A stretch of DNA of 64,000 nucleotides from Sphingobacteriales bacterium (GTDB taxonomy: Bacteria; Bacteroidota; Bacteroidia; Chitinophagales; Chitinophagaceae): contig JADJGB010000001.1 of assembly GCA_016708305.1 (NCBI GenBank), forward strand, positions 434,001 to 498,000. The letters are read 5' to 3'. Below, piece after piece: positions 11,713 through 22,150 of the stretch. Position 1 is the stretch's first letter. Each line of letters begins with the position of its first letter. The translations under genes and the position numbers were made by a program. The notes under the pieces were generated by a model. That model saw only the letters and a program-made list of their open reading frames with translations, ran no database searches and was not told where the DNA came from.

Positions 11713-11742
11713 AAAACCCATTTGATTTCTCAAACGGGTTTT
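11713..11742. terminator. Bidirectional intrinsic terminator between ruvB and the response regulator
   Basis: AAAACCC-A-TTTGA pairs with TCAAA-C-GGGTTTT around a 4-nt loop (one A/C mismatch), flanked by T-rich sequence on both strands. It serves the two convergent genes; the response-regulator stop codon (11743-11741) overlaps its edge. Confidence 0.8.
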
Positions 11743-12478
11743 ATTTATTTCTCAATCTGAGCCTAAGCCAAAAGTTGATTAATCCTGCACCACCAAGTCT
11801 GAAACCGTTTCCGTGAATGTTTACGATTTCTATCTTCTCGTCATCTTTAAGATACTTACGGAGTTTTGCAATGTACACATCCATGCTTCTCCCGTTAAAA
11901 TAAGTATCGCTACCCCAAATCTTCTTCAATGCCTGCTCGCGTGGTAGTAAGTCGTTCAAATGTTCTGCCAGCATTTTCAATAACTCATTTTCCTTTGGTG
12001 AAAGTACATGAGTAATGCCACCATGTGATAACTGCCGCAATTTAGGATTAAAATGGTAACTTGCCAAATTAAATTCCTTATTTTCTGATTCTTTATTAAA
12101 TTCTTCGTTTCTTTTCAAAATTGCCTTGATTTTTAAAAGCAGCACTTCACTGTCAAAAGGCTTGGTAATATAGTCGTCGGCACCTAATTTGTACCCCTGA
12201 ATAATATCCTCCTTCATGGTTTTGGCACTTAGAAAAAACAGGGGAACATCGGGGTCAATATCCCTGATTTCTTCTCCGAGTGTAAAACCGTCCATATTAG
12301 GCATCATCACGTCCAGCAGACAAAGGTCAAATTTTTCTCGCTGAAAAGCTGCCAATCCTAACCTTCCGTCTCGCTCCAGCGTAACGTCGTAGTCGCTGAG
12401 TTCCAAATAGTTCTTGAGGACATTGCCCAGATTGGGGTCATCTTCACAAAGTAGGATATGTGGTTTTTTTGTTTCCAT
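11741..12478 (-). CDS. OmpR/PhoB-family response regulator (RprY-like)
   Basis: About 245 residues. The receiver domain has the acidic pair in LLCEDDPNLG, the phosphoacceptor Asp in LCLLDVMMPNMDG, the switch Ser in FFLSAKT, and the invariant Lys in DYITKPFDSE. The C-terminal winged helix (LSPKENELLKML, GRSMDVYIAKLRKYL, IHGNGFRL) binds DNA. ATG at 12478 was chosen over an in-frame TTG three codons upstream. No histidine kinase lies next to it, so it is an orphan within the window. In Bacteroidota such regulators are often RprY; the C-terminus continues past the usual NGFRL end with an Arg/Leu-rich tail (LRLRLRNK). Confidence 0.85.
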   Translation of the reverse strand: METKKPHILLCEDDPNLGNVLKNYLELSDYDVTLERDGRLGLAAFQREKFDLCLLDVMMPNMDGFTLGEEIRDIDPDVPLFFLSAKTMKEDIIQGYKLGADDYITKPFDSEVLLLKIKAILKRNEEFNKESENKEFNLASYHFNPKLRQLSHGGITHVLSPKENELLKMLAEHLNDLLPREQALKKIWGSDTYFNGRSMDVYIAKLRKYLKDDEKIEIVNIHGNGFRLGGAGLINFWLRLRLRNK

Positions 12479-12497
12479 TTTTTTCAAATTTATGCAA

Positions 12498-12505
12498 CAA
12501 ATATA
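12498..12505 (-). promoter_or_regulatory. Predicted -7 element for the response regulator
   Basis: TATATTTG on the minus strand, 19 bp before the chosen ATG. It matches TAnnTTTG; no clear -33 element was seen. Confidence 0.4.
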
Positions 12506-12676
12506 AAAATAAGGTTTTATTCTTATAATTAAATGGTACTGAATAAATTGTTAAAAGAAAAACTGATGATTTTTCTTTGTGCTTAAACCTGAATGGTTCT
12601 TTTCTTTTTTAATGAAACATTTATTTAAGCAATAAATTGAATCATAAAATATTATCTTAGTCGAAATTTTTAAAAA

Positions 12677-14221
12677 ATGGCTGATTCTTCAAAATTTTTG
12701 CTGGCAGTAAACGATGGTTATTCTTTTAAAGGCGAAAGTTATAAAATAGGCCGTGCCATGCTCGATGGTCAGGTGGTGCAGGGGGCTGATGTATTTATTC
12801 CTTTCAAAACCTTAAATCGTCACGGTTTGATAGCCGGAGCTACCGGAACCGGAAAAACCAAAACCCTGCAGGTATTAGCCGAAGGCCTTAGTGATGCCTC
12901 CATTCCGGTGGTGATGATGGATATAAAAGGCGACCTGAGCGGTATCGGTGCAGCCGGAACCCTTAATAATAAAATTGACGACCGTTGCCAAAAGCTGGAA
13001 GTCGAATACAAGCCCACTGCCTATCCTATTGAATTTTTGACGCTTAGTGAGGAAAAGGGAACCCGGCTTCGTGCTACAGTGAGTGAGTTTGGTCCGATTC
13101 TTCTTTCCAAAATTTTGGATCTCAACGATACTCAGGGCGGTTTTGTGGCTATGATTTTTAAGTATTGCGATGATAACCAACTGCCACTCCTCGATTTGAA
13201 AGATTTTGTGAAAGTATTGCAATTCGTGAGCGATGAAGGCAAGGCCGAGTTGGAAAAGACTTATGGAAAAATTTCCACAACTTCCACCGGCACCATTTTA
13301 AGAAAAGTGATTGAGCTGCAGCAGCAGGGCGCTGATATATTTTTTGGCGAAAGAAGTTTTGACGTGGACGACCTGATGCGTATTGATAGCCAGGGCAGGG
13401 GTATTGTTTCAATCGTGCGTGTTACCGATTTGCAAAACAGACCAAAACTGTTTTCAACTTTCATGCTTCAGATGTTGGCAGAGATTTATGCTACCTGCCC
13501 CGAAGAAGGCGATTTGGATAAACCCAAATTAGTCATTTTTATTGACGAAGCGCATCTGATCTTTAATGAAGCCAGCCAGGCATTGCTCAACCAGATTGAG
13601 ACCATCGTAAAACTGATTCGTTCCAAAGGTATCGGCATCTTTTTCTGCACCCAAAACCCAATGGATGTACCTGCCTCAGTGCTGGCACAGTTGGGCCTCA
13701 AAGTACAACACGCACTAAGGGCATTTACTGCTGCCGATAGAAAAGTGATAAAGCAAACTGCCGAAAATTATCCGTTAAGCGATTTTTATAAAACAGATGA
13801 ATTACTTACTCAGGTGGGTATTGGCGAGGCGCTGATTACCATGCTCAACGAAAAAGGTATTCCTACACCATTGGTACACTGCATGTTACGTGCGCCACAA
13901 AGTCGCATGGATATCTTGTCTGATTCAGAAATTGACACAATTGTCAATAATTCTAAAATTGCTTCTTTCTACAATAAGGTGATTAATGAAAAGAGCGCTT
14001 ATGAAATTTTGAGCGAAAAATTAGAAGCTGCCGCGGCACGCGATGCAGAGGTGCAACAACAAAAGACAGAGGCAAAAACCGAAAGAAGGGAAAAGGGAAT
14101 TTTGGACGACCCGTTGGTAAGAAGTTTTGCCCGAAATGCAGGTAATCAAATCATTCGCTCTCTCCTGGGTGCAATAGGTATTGGTGGCAGCCGAAGACGT
14201 ACAACTACCAAATGGTTTTAA
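12677..14221 (+). CDS. HerA-like ATPase, DUF853 family
   Basis: 514 residues. This is a HerA/FtsK-clade P-loop ATPase: Walker A GATGTGKTKT (about residues 54-63), Walker B LVIFIDEAHLIF, and the motif IGIFFCTQNPMDVPASVLAQLG typical of the DUF853 family. The C-terminal region is charged and coiled-coil-like (EKLEAAAARDAEVQQQ), then a basic Arg/Thr tail. Relatives are ubiquitous and poorly characterised; a DNA-translocase-like role is inferred from the fold only. It lacks the partner nuclease NurA nearby, so an archaeal-type HerA-NurA resection pair is not supported. kbl follows 61 bp downstream on the same strand. Confidence 0.85.
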   Translation: MADSSKFLLAVNDGYSFKGESYKIGRAMLDGQVVQGADVFIPFKTLNRHGLIAGATGTGKTKTLQVLAEGLSDASIPVVMMDIKGDLSGIGAAGTLNNKIDDRCQKLEVEYKPTAYPIEFLTLSEEKGTRLRATVSEFGPILLSKILDLNDTQGGFVAMIFKYCDDNQLPLLDLKDFVKVLQFVSDEGKAELEKTYGKISTTSTGTILRKVIELQQQGADIFFGERSFDVDDLMRIDSQGRGIVSIVRVTDLQNRPKLFSTFMLQMLAEIYATCPEEGDLDKPKLVIFIDEAHLIFNEASQALLNQIETIVKLIRSKGIGIFFCTQNPMDVPASVLAQLGLKVQHALRAFTAADRKVIKQTAENYPLSDFYKTDELLTQVGIGEALITMLNEKGIPTPLVHCMLRAPQSRMDILSDSEIDTIVNNSKIASFYNKVINEKSAYEILSEKLEAAAARDAEVQQQKTEAKTERREKGILDDPLVRSFARNAGNQIIRSLLGAIGIGGSRRRTTTKWF

Positions 14222-14282
14222 TAAAAAGCCGTTTCTTTGCAAAACAGAATCATTTTTCTACACAACCGAAAAAACTACAGAT

Positions 14283-15469
14283 ATGAACGAAAATTTTACC
14301 CAACGCATTGCATCTGAAATAGATGAAATAAAGGTCTCCGGCTTGTACAAATCCGAAAGAATTATAGAAAGTCCTCAGGGCGCTGAAATTATAGTAAACG
14401 GAAAAACAGTGCTCAATTTTTGCGCTAACAACTATCTGGGCCTTTCTTCTCACTCCGAAGTGATAAAAGCTGCTCATAAAACCATTGACGAAAGAGGTTA
14501 CGGCATGAGTAGTGTGCGTTTTATTTGTGGCACTCAGGACATTCATAAAGAATTGGAAAAAAGATTTCAGTATTTCTGGAAACAGAAGACACTATTCTTT
14601 ATGCTGCTGCGTTTGATGCAAACGGAGGCGTTTTTGAACCCTTGTTCAACGATCAGGATGCCATCATTTCCGATGCGTTAAACCATGCGAGCATTATAGA
14701 CGGTGTAAGGCTTTGTAAGGCACAGCGCTATCGCTATGAACACAATAATATGGACGATTTGGAGGCTAAATTAAAAGAGGCTGCCTCAGCCAGAAGCCGC
14801 ATCATTGTTACCGATGGCTCTTTCAGTATGGACGGCACCATTGCACAATTGGATAAAATTGTGGACCTCGCCGAGAAATATGATGCTGTTATTATGATTG
14901 ACGAATGTCATTCATCAGGATTCCTTGGCAAAACAGGAAGAGGAACCCACGAGTATCGTGGTGTGATGGGCAAGATTGACATTATAACCGGTACGCTCGG
15001 TAAAGCGCTGGGTGGTGCATCAGGTGGTTTTACATCAGGCCGTAAAGAAATTATTGACATGCTTCGTCAGAAATCAAGGCCTTATTTGTTTAGTAATACC
15101 CTGGCTCCTTCTATAGTGGGCGGTTCTATTGCGGTGTTAGATATGCTTTCGGCATCTACACATCTGAGGGACAAACTGGAATTTAATACCAAATATTTCC
15201 GTGAAAAAATGACTGCTTCGGGTTTCGACATTAAACCCGGCGACCACCCCATTGTGCCTATCATGCTTTATGATGCTGTGCTGGCAGCCGATTTTGCAGC
15301 CAGATTATTAGAAGAAGGCATTTATGTAATTGGCTTCTTCTTTCCGGTGGTGCCAAAAGGTCAGGCACGCATTCGTGTGCAACTGAGCGCTGCACATGAG
15401 CAACACCATTTAGACAAAGCCATTGCTGCATTTACAAAAATTGGTAAGGAACTGGGAGTATTGAAGTAG
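14283..15469 (+). CDS. kbl: Glycine C-acetyltransferase (2-amino-3-ketobutyrate CoA ligase), frame broken once
   Basis: A PLP-dependent alpha-oxoamine synthase that cleaves 2-amino-3-oxobutyrate with CoA to glycine and acetyl-CoA in threonine breakdown. Visible: NFCANNYLGLSSH, GYGMSSVRFICGTQ, the cofactor-binding VIMIDECHSSGFLG with the Asp and His, and the Schiff-base Lys in TGTLGKALGGASGG. The break is in an A6 run near 14560: adding one A restores ISVFLETEDTILYAAAFDANGG. Corrected length about 396 residues, as usual for Kbl. ATG at 14283. Threonine dehydrogenase (tdh), the usual partner, is not in the window. Confidence 0.92.
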
Positions 15470-15550
15470 TTTTTTGGGTAAATTATTTAGCTTTCAGCAA
15501 AAATACGTTTGGGTAAAATGGGTTTTGTATTCAAATTGTGTTACTGATAA

Positions 15551-15576
15551 TGCTTGGCAAGCATATTTATGCTTGC
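15551..15576 (+). other. Hairpin with alternative pairing in the kbl-peptidase gap
   Basis: GCAAGCATA and TATGCTTGC (15557-15576) form a 9-bp stem, and an upstream TGCTTG can pair with the same GCAAGC. No T-run follows, so it is not a standard terminator. Nothing else is seen in the 215-bp gap. Confidence 0.3.
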
Positions 15577-15684
15577 GATACTTTACTAATGATTCCTAAG
15601 TTAAGGAATAAAGCTGTAAAAAATAAATGATTGATATTTCAAACTTTTTTTTAGGTTTGAAGTACAATCAACAAAATATCATTT

Positions 15685-17211
15685 ATGCAAAAAACTATTT
15701 TGCTAATTGTACTTCTTGCTACAAGTTGGGTTCAGGCGCAACCTCCGGCTGCATCATCTAAGCCCGAAATACCTGCAAAAGAAGAAAGGAAATCTTCTGT
15801 TGACCTGGTTTTTAATCCTGAAACGTCAGTAATTACCAATCACACGGTAAATATTAAAGGCCAGTCTGTACCCTACAAGGCAGTAGCCGGTACTATACCC
15901 GTCTGGGATGAAGACAGTAAGGCGATAGCCGGTTTGTTTTATACGTATTACGAAAGAACTGATGTACGCGACAAAAGCAGGCGACCAATTATCATTTCGT
16001 TCAACGGTGGCCCGGGAACCGCCTCTGTCTGGATGCATATTGGCTACACCGGCCCTGTATTATTGAACATTGATGACGAAGGCTACCCTGTGCAGCCCTA
16101 TGGCTACAAAGAAAACCCTAATTCCATTCTGGATGTGGCTGATATTGTGTATGTTGACCCTGTCAATACCGGTTACTCCCGAATTGTTGGGAAAGAAACC
16201 TCCAAAACAAAATTCTTTGGCGTGAACGCCGATATCAAATACCTTGGCAATTGGATAAACACTTTCATCACTCGGTATGGTCGTTGGGCTTCGCCCAAGT
16301 ACCTGATTGGCGAAAGCTACGGCACCACGAGGGTTTCGGGTCTGGCGCTTGAGCTACAGGAGGCACACTGGATGTATTTAAATGGAGTAATTTTAGTATC
16401 GCCCACCACTCTCGGCATCGAAAGAGGAATAGCTACCGGTGCAGCGCTCAGGTGGCCTTACTTTGCAGCTACTGCATGGTATCATAAAAAACTACCCGCC
16501 GATCTTCAGCAAAAGGACCTTACTGAGGTTTTGCCTGATGTAGAAAACTTTACCATGAACCAGTTGATTCCTGCATTAAACAAAGGTGGTTTGCTGGAGG
16601 ATAGCGAACGCAAAAACATTGCATCGCTTATGGCCAGATATTCCGGTCTGAATGAACAACTCATCCTGCAAAATAATCTGGATATACCTCCGGATCTGTT
16701 TTGGAAAGAACTGTTGCGTGATCAAGGCTTTACCATTGGCCGCCTCGACAGCCGATACAAAGGCATTGACAAAAAAACCGCCGGTGAAAGGCCCGACTAC
16801 AATGCTGAAATCACTTCGTGGCTTCATGCGTTTACACCGCCTGTTAATATGTATCTGAGGGATGAATTAGGTTACAAAACCGATTTGCCTTATAATGTTT
16901 TTTGGAAGTGTTTATCCTGGGACAATACCAATGACCGTACCGGAGAAAACCTGCGTCAGGCGATGGCTGCCAATCCATTTTTGCACCTTATGGTGCAGTC
17001 GGGCTATTATGACGGCGCCTGCGATTATTTTAATTCAAAATATAATCTTTGGCAAATGGATCCTTCCGGCAGGCTGAAAGACAGGATGCAATGGGAAGTT
17101 TATCGTAGCGGGCACATGATGTATTTGCGTAAAGAAGATTTAAAATCTGCTAATGACCATCTCAGGGCATTTATAAAAAAATCAATCCCTCAGAAGGCAG
17201 CTATTTATTAA
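15685..17211 (+). CDS. Secreted S10-family serine carboxypeptidase-like protein
   Basis: 508 residues. The N-terminal signal peptide MQKTILLIVLLATSWVQAQ predicts export. It has the alpha/beta-hydrolase signatures of peptidase family S10: FNGGPGTASVWMHIGYTGP (oxyanion region), VYVDPVNTGYS, the nucleophile Ser211 in LIGESYGTTR, an Asp in QSGYYDGACD, and the C-terminal His in YRSGHMMY. The nucleophile elbow GESYG is followed by Thr instead of the Ala-Gly usual in eukaryotic S10 enzymes. Family knowledge suggests removal of C-terminal residues from peptides in the periplasm or outside the cell. Isolated gene; a gap of 34 bp separates it from uppS. Confidence 0.85.
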   Translation: MQKTILLIVLLATSWVQAQPPAASSKPEIPAKEERKSSVDLVFNPETSVITNHTVNIKGQSVPYKAVAGTIPVWDEDSKAIAGLFYTYYERTDVRDKSRRPIIISFNGGPGTASVWMHIGYTGPVLLNIDDEGYPVQPYGYKENPNSILDVADIVYVDPVNTGYSRIVGKETSKTKFFGVNADIKYLGNWINTFITRYGRWASPKYLIGESYGTTRVSGLALELQEAHWMYLNGVILVSPTTLGIERGIATGAALRWPYFAATAWYHKKLPADLQQKDLTEVLPDVENFTMNQLIPALNKGGLLEDSERKNIASLMARYSGLNEQLILQNNLDIPPDLFWKELLRDQGFTIGRLDSRYKGIDKKTAGERPDYNAEITSWLHAFTPPVNMYLRDELGYKTDLPYNVFWKCLSWDNTNDRTGENLRQAMAANPFLHLMVQSGYYDGACDYFNSKYNLWQMDPSGRLKDRMQWEVYRSGHMMYLRKEDLKSANDHLRAFIKKSIPQKAAIY

Positions 17212-17245
17212 TTATTTGTTTTTTTCTTTAATTTAGCGGCGATTT

Positions 17246-17992
17246 ATGTCTCAATTAATTGAACAGATAGACAAAGGCCATTTACCGGTTCACATAGCCG
17301 TCATCATGGATGGCAATGGCCGCTGGGCGCAGGAGAAGGGCGAAGACCGACTCTTTGGCCATTACCACGGGGTGGAGAGTGTGCGTGATGTGGTGGAGGT
17401 CTGTGCCGAGTTGGGCATTCAGTATCTTACCCTTTATGCGTTCAGTACCGAAAACTGGGAGCGCCCTGCAGATGAGGTTACCGGATTGATGGAACTTTTA
17501 GTGTCCACTATTAAAAAAGAAGCAGAAATCTTGAATAGGAACAATATTCGCCTTCACGTAATTGGCGATGTGGGTATGTTACCTGCGTCTGCTCAGGAGG
17601 AGTTGAATGAAGCGCTGGAACTTACTATAAAAAATACAGGCCTGAATCTGGTAATGGCATTGAGTTACAGCGGGCGCTGGGATTTGGAAAATGCTGCCAG
17701 AAAAATAGCTCAAAAAGCAAAAGAAGGTTTGTTGCAGCCGCAGGATATCACTGGAGAAGTATTAAAGCAAAATCTTTCAACGGCAGATTTTCCCGATCCC
17801 GAACTGATGATAAGAACCAGCGGCGAATATCGCATTAGTAATTTTTTGTTGTACGAACTGGCATATTCCGAACTGTATTTTACTGATGTCCGTTGGCCCG
17901 ATTTCAGAAAAAATAATCTTTACGAAGCCATTTTGAACTTTCAAAATCGTCAGCGAAGGTTTGGGAAAACCTCTGTTCGGGTGCAGAAATAA
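17246..17992 (+). CDS. uppS: Undecaprenyl diphosphate synthase (di-trans,poly-cis)
   Basis: 248 residues. It condenses farnesyl diphosphate with isopentenyl diphosphates to make the C55 lipid carrier for peptidoglycan and O-antigen. Motifs: VIMDGNGRWAQ with the catalytic Asp, GHYHGVESVRDV, LTLYAFSTENWERP, and the C-terminal PDPELMIRTSGEYRISNFLLYELAYSE-type region read as LMIRTSGEYRISNFL. ATG at 17246 gives the standard N-terminus. It is followed by bamA and two ompH genes on the same strand, a common Bacteroidota envelope-biogenesis run. Confidence 0.95.
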   Translation: MSQLIEQIDKGHLPVHIAVIMDGNGRWAQEKGEDRLFGHYHGVESVRDVVEVCAELGIQYLTLYAFSTENWERPADEVTGLMELLVSTIKKEAEILNRNNIRLHVIGDVGMLPASAQEELNEALELTIKNTGLNLVMALSYSGRWDLENAARKIAQKAKEGLLQPQDITGEVLKQNLSTADFPDPELMIRTSGEYRISNFLLYELAYSELYFTDVRWPDFRKNNLYEAILNFQNRQRRFGKTSVRVQK

Positions 17993-18165
17993 TATAAATT
18001 CATGTTAATCAAATACCTCATTGACCAAAAACATGCTTTTTAACATTCAGTTTCCAAAATTTACCCTTAATTTGCCGCCGCAACAGGAATGAAGCTTATG
18101 CTTTTTAAGAAAATGGCTTTCTTTCTTTGCAAAAACAAAAATTGATTACCGATATATACAGCTTT

Positions 18166-20917
18166 ATGCGTTTTTTTATTTACAGGATTTTAAGCATACT
18201 TGTTTTGACACTTGCGGTAAATGCTGTTTTTGCTCAAATTGATACGATACCTACCACATCGGTTGACCCAATGCTAAAGGAATGGGTAGAATCGAGGATT
18301 CCAAAGGAATATTCAATAGCAGAAATCAAGGTAAAGGCTTTACTTCACTTGATTCGTCACTTATAATTTCTGTGGCCGGCCTTCAAAAAAGGGCAACAAT
18401 TTGTTTATCCCGCATCGATATTTTCTCGAGGGCGATTAATAATTTATGGAAACAGAAATTCTTTTCCGACATTCAGGTTTATATTACTAAAGTTAACCAT
18501 GAGTGGGTTTCTATAGAATTAAATGTTACCGAACGCCCCAGACTCGGTAATTTTAAGTTTCAAGGTGTAAGAAAAAGCGATTCTGACGAATTGATGCCCA
18601 AAATTGGACTGCAAAAAGGTACTGTACTTTCAGAAAACCTACGCCGAAACGCGCATGATGTGATTGTAAACTACTTTACCGACAAAGGTTTTTACAATGC
18701 TAAGGTTGATTTTTTAGAAATAAAAGACCCACAGTTTCCAAACTCCAACTCTTTGATAATCAAGGTTGATAGAGGTAAAAAGGTAAGAATAGACGGTGTA
18801 AATTTCTTTGGGAATGACAATGTGAGCGTCTCCAAACTAAGAAAGCAACTGAAGAATACCAAACAGATGGCTAAACTGACTTTGTTTCCTACCTCTTATC
18901 AAAGCGCTTATGGCCCCATTGATAAATACGACTTTACCGAGTACATGAGTGAAATGGGTTTCCTGAGCGGCTCTAAGACTTTGGAAGCGCTGGATCCTTA
19001 TTTCAGACCCAATATTTTTGTTACCTCCAAATTCAATCGCAAAAAATATCCTGAGGATAAGGAAAAGGTATTGAAATACCTCAATTCAAAAGGATATCGC
19101 GATGCTCAGATTTTAAGAGATACACAGGTACTTAGGGAAAATAAAATGTACGTTGACCTTGAAGTAAAGGAGGGACACAAATACTATTTTGGAAATACTA
19201 CCTGGAAAGGAAATTCGAAATTTTCCGATTCTGTATTAAATACTCTGTTGAGTATTACTAAGGGTGATGTGTATGATGCAAGTGTCCTCCACAAAAAATT
19301 AGGTATAGAGCCCAGCCAAGATGGAGGCGACCTTAATACTATTTATAATGATATGGGGTATTTGTTCTTCAACATAACACCGGTGGAAACCGCCATACAT
19401 AATGATACGATTGACCACGAAATAAGAATTGTAGAAGGGCCTCAGGCGAGAATTAAGAATGTTACCATTATTGGCAATGACCGTACCAAAGACCACGTAA
19501 TCAGGCGCGAACTACGCACCTTGCCAGGGGAGCTTTTTTCCAAATCGGATATTATGCGTTCCATTCGTGAGTTAGGTGCATTAAATTATTTTGAACAAGA
19601 GTCCATTACCCCACAACCTGTTCCTAATCAGGCAGATGGCACGGTGGATATCAACTGGAAACTGAAAGAAAAATCATCAGACCAGTTGGAACTTTCTGCC
19701 GGATGGGGTGGCGGTATAGGTCTTACCGGAACACTGGGTGTTACCTTTAACAACTTCTCCATTAAAAATATCTGGAAAAAATCAGCCTGGGATCCGCTTC
19801 CGGTTGGTGATGGCCAGAAGTTGAGCCTTAGAGTTCAGTCCAATGGTAAAATGTATCGCTCCTACAACTTTTCATTTTCTGAACCTTGGTTAGGCGGCAA
19901 AAAGAGAAATTCACTTACACTGGGATATAATAATACAAAAATCCATCAAGGAGACTATTCAAATTATTATAATTTATATAGTACCAAAAACAGAAGGATT
20001 GGAATTATTGACAGTATGTACCTGAGGGTAAACAGCATTAGTGTGGGTTTTGGTAAACAACTGAAATGGCCGGACGACTTTTTCTCCTTTGGAACCACTA
20101 TTTCCTATTCGCTATATGATGTAAAAAATATGGGAAATTATTACGGCCTGCCAAGAAACTCAATGAAATCCAATAACCTGAGCTTGAAACTGGCATTGCA
20201 GCGTTCCTCAGTTTTTGATCCTATTTCCCCCGTAGTGGTAGCGATATTGGTGCAAGTGTGCAGTTTACGCCTCCTTATTCATTGTTTAAAAACAATTATA
20301 ATATTGTAGAAGATCAGTATAAATGGGTGGAATATCATAAATGGCGGTTTAATGCTACCTGGTATGTGCCATTGGGCCGTGCCTCAGGTGAAGATAAAAA
20401 CCGTCAGTTCGTGCTGAAACTAGCGGCCAAGTACGGCTTTATGGGCAGATATAATACCGATTTGGATTATTCCCCGTTTGAACGCTTCCAGTTGGGAGAT
20501 GCCGGCATGACCAATAGTTATGCATTAACCGGTTATGATATTGTGGCACACAGAGGGTATCCGGTGTATATCAACTCCAATCCCCGAATAAATCCTGATA
20601 TGTCAATGGCTAATACCAAAGACATGTTTACAATTTTTAACAAATATCAGGCAGAACTTCGTTATCCTGTAGTTACGAATCCAAGCAGTACTATCTACGG
20701 TCTGGCCTTTTTTGAGGCAGCCAACGGTTGGCATAGCTTTAAAGACTATAATCCGTTCAAACTGCGCCGTAGTGTGGGTTTGGGAGCCAGATTCTATCTT
20801 CCTATGTTTGGTCTGCTGGGCTTTGATTATGGTGTCGGTATTGACAGGTTGCAACCCGGACAAGGCATCAAGGGAGCCGGTAAGTTTACATTTATGTTAG
20901 GATTTGAACCTGAGTAA
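18166..20917 (+). CDS. bamA: Outer-membrane assembly factor BamA, frame broken at least twice
   Basis: The central subunit of the outer-membrane protein insertion machine: N-terminal POTRA repeats and a C-terminal Omp85 barrel. The ATG at 18166 starts a signal peptide (RFFIYRILSILVLTLAVNAVFAQ). POTRA sequence is visible across 18280-19700 (FFSDIQVYITKV, GVNFFGNDNVSVSKLRKQL, VTIIGNDRTKDHVIRREL) and the barrel follows (LELSAGWGGGIGLTGTLG, GLGARFYLPMFGLLGFDYG), ending FTFMLGFEPE. Breaks: one missing A near 18334, one missing base near 20226 (IFPRSGSDIGASVQFTPPYS resumes). The stretch around 18385-18420 also reads abnormally, as if two further changes cancel out. About 915 residues when corrected. 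Confidence 0.9.
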
Positions 20918-20960
20918 ACCTTTTTGACATAAATAGCATCTAATAAAAAAAATTAATTCC

Positions 20961-21470
20961 ATGAAGAAGTTATTTTTCATTGCCTGTGGCCTTTTGATGG
21001 CTACCGCATTATTTGCACAACGGTATGCATTAATTGATACCCGCTATATTTATGAAAAAATGCCTGAATACAAACAGGTGCAAAAGTCAGTAGAGGCAGC
21101 AGCAGCCGATTGGCAAAAGGAAATTGATGGTAAACAAGCTTCATTGAACAAGTTGTATGATGATTATGACGCTCAAAGAAATATGATGAGCGAGGACATG
21201 AAGAAAAATAAAGAGGATGAACTTTTCAAAAAAGAAAAGGAACTGAGAGATTTGCAGAAAAAACGCTTTGGTTTTGAAGGAGATTTGTTCAACAAAAGGG
21301 TCGAACTGATGAAGCCATTGCAGGAAAAGGTTTCTGATGCGGTAAAAAAAATGGCTTCAAAAAACGGGTATGAACTGATTTTGGATAAAAGTGAAGGAAA
21401 AACCATTATCTTTGCCGACCCAAAATTGGATAAGAGTGATGATATTTTAAGAGAACTAAGAATTAAATAA
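20961..21470 (+). CDS. OmpH/Skp-family periplasmic chaperone, first copy
   Basis: 169 residues. A signal peptide (MKKLFFIACGLLMATALFAQ) is followed by the OmpH pattern YALIDTRYIYEKMPEYKQVQK, a long charged coiled-coil middle (KKNKEDELFKKEKELRDLQKK), and the conserved end KVSDAVKKMASKNGYELILDK. Skp-type trimers hold unfolded outer-membrane proteins on their way to BamA, and the gene lies 43 bp after bamA on the same strand. A second paralogue follows. Which copy corresponds to E. coli Skp cannot be said. Confidence 0.9.
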   Translation: MKKLFFIACGLLMATALFAQRYALIDTRYIYEKMPEYKQVQKSVEAAAADWQKEIDGKQASLNKLYDDYDAQRNMMSEDMKKNKEDELFKKEKELRDLQKKRFGFEGDLFNKRVELMKPLQEKVSDAVKKMASKNGYELILDKSEGKTIIFADPKLDKSDDILRELRIK

Positions 21471-21531
21471 CGCAACTAAAACTCTGAAATTATCATCATC
21501 AATTGACTATTAAATTAATTTCTTAAAAAAA

Positions 21532-22098
21532 ATGAAACGATTCAAAATTTTAGCCCTGTTGATGGGCGCAGTAGTAGCAGGCAGTTTTTCTGCAAATGCT
21601 CAAAAAATAGGAACAGTAGATGTGCAAGGCTTAGTGTCTGCATTGCCCGAAGTTCAACAAGTTCAAGCTGATTTGGAAAAATATCAAAAAGATTCAGTTG
21701 GCGCCCGCTTCGAACAATTGTCAAAAGAATATGCAGAAAAGGACAGTACCTACAAAAATCCAAAAACTGTTAAATCTGTAAAAGATTTATTGGAAAAAGA
21801 TCTGGCTGATTTAAGCATGACGCTTAATAACTGGCAGCAGATTGGTACACAGGCCATTCAGTCAAAACAACAGCAATTATTAGCGCCCCTTTACAAAAAG
21901 ATAATGGATGCCGTTAATGTGGTGGCAAAAGAAAAAGGATACACTTACCTGTTTCATCCCGATGCTTTTTTGATAGATCCGCCAGACGCTGATGATTTAA
22001 CTTTGGTAGTTGCAAAAAAATTAGGCATCAATATTCCAAATCCCAATGCTCCTGCAGGAACGGCAAAACCGGCGGCTTCGGCTCCGGTAAAAAAATAA
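21532..22098 (+). CDS. OmpH/Skp-family periplasmic chaperone, second copy
   Basis: 188 residues, with signal peptide MKRFKILALLMGAVVAGSFSANAQ and the OmpH pattern KIGTVDVQGLVSALPEVQQVQ, then a charged helical middle and IMDAVNVVAKEKGYTYLFHPD. It differs from the first copy by an Ala/Pro-rich C-terminal tail (NAPAGTAKPAASAPVKK). It closes the uppS-bamA-ompH-ompH run, 61 bp after the first copy and just before a strong terminator. Tandem OmpH paralogues after bamA are usual in Bacteroidota; the tail may be a flexible linker of no known function. Confidence 0.9.
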   Translation: MKRFKILALLMGAVVAGSFSANAQKIGTVDVQGLVSALPEVQQVQADLEKYQKDSVGARFEQLSKEYAEKDSTYKNPKTVKSVKDLLEKDLADLSMTLNNWQQIGTQAIQSKQQQLLAPLYKKIMDAVNVVAKEKGYTYLFHPDAFLIDPPDADDLTLVVAKKLGINIPNPNAPAGTAKPAASAPVKK

Positions 22099-22123
22099 TG
22101 CTAAAAGAATTTTTCTTAAATAT

Positions 22124-22150
22124 ATGCTCCAGTTACGGAGCATTTTTTTT
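22124..22150 (+). terminator. Intrinsic terminator of the bamA-ompH run
   Basis: ATGCTCC and GGAGCAT form a 7-bp stem around a 6-nt loop, followed by eight T residues. The stop codon of the convergent lpxR-like gene lies at the end of the T-run. Confidence 0.88.

Noticed and set aside
12677..14221. HerA-type defence ATPase
   Set aside because: The DUF853 family is a widespread housekeeping type, and there is no NurA, Sir2 or other effector beside it.
18127..18165. Alternative TTG start for bamA
   Set aside because: The ATG at 18166 begins a standard signal peptide; the extra 13 residues do not fit one.
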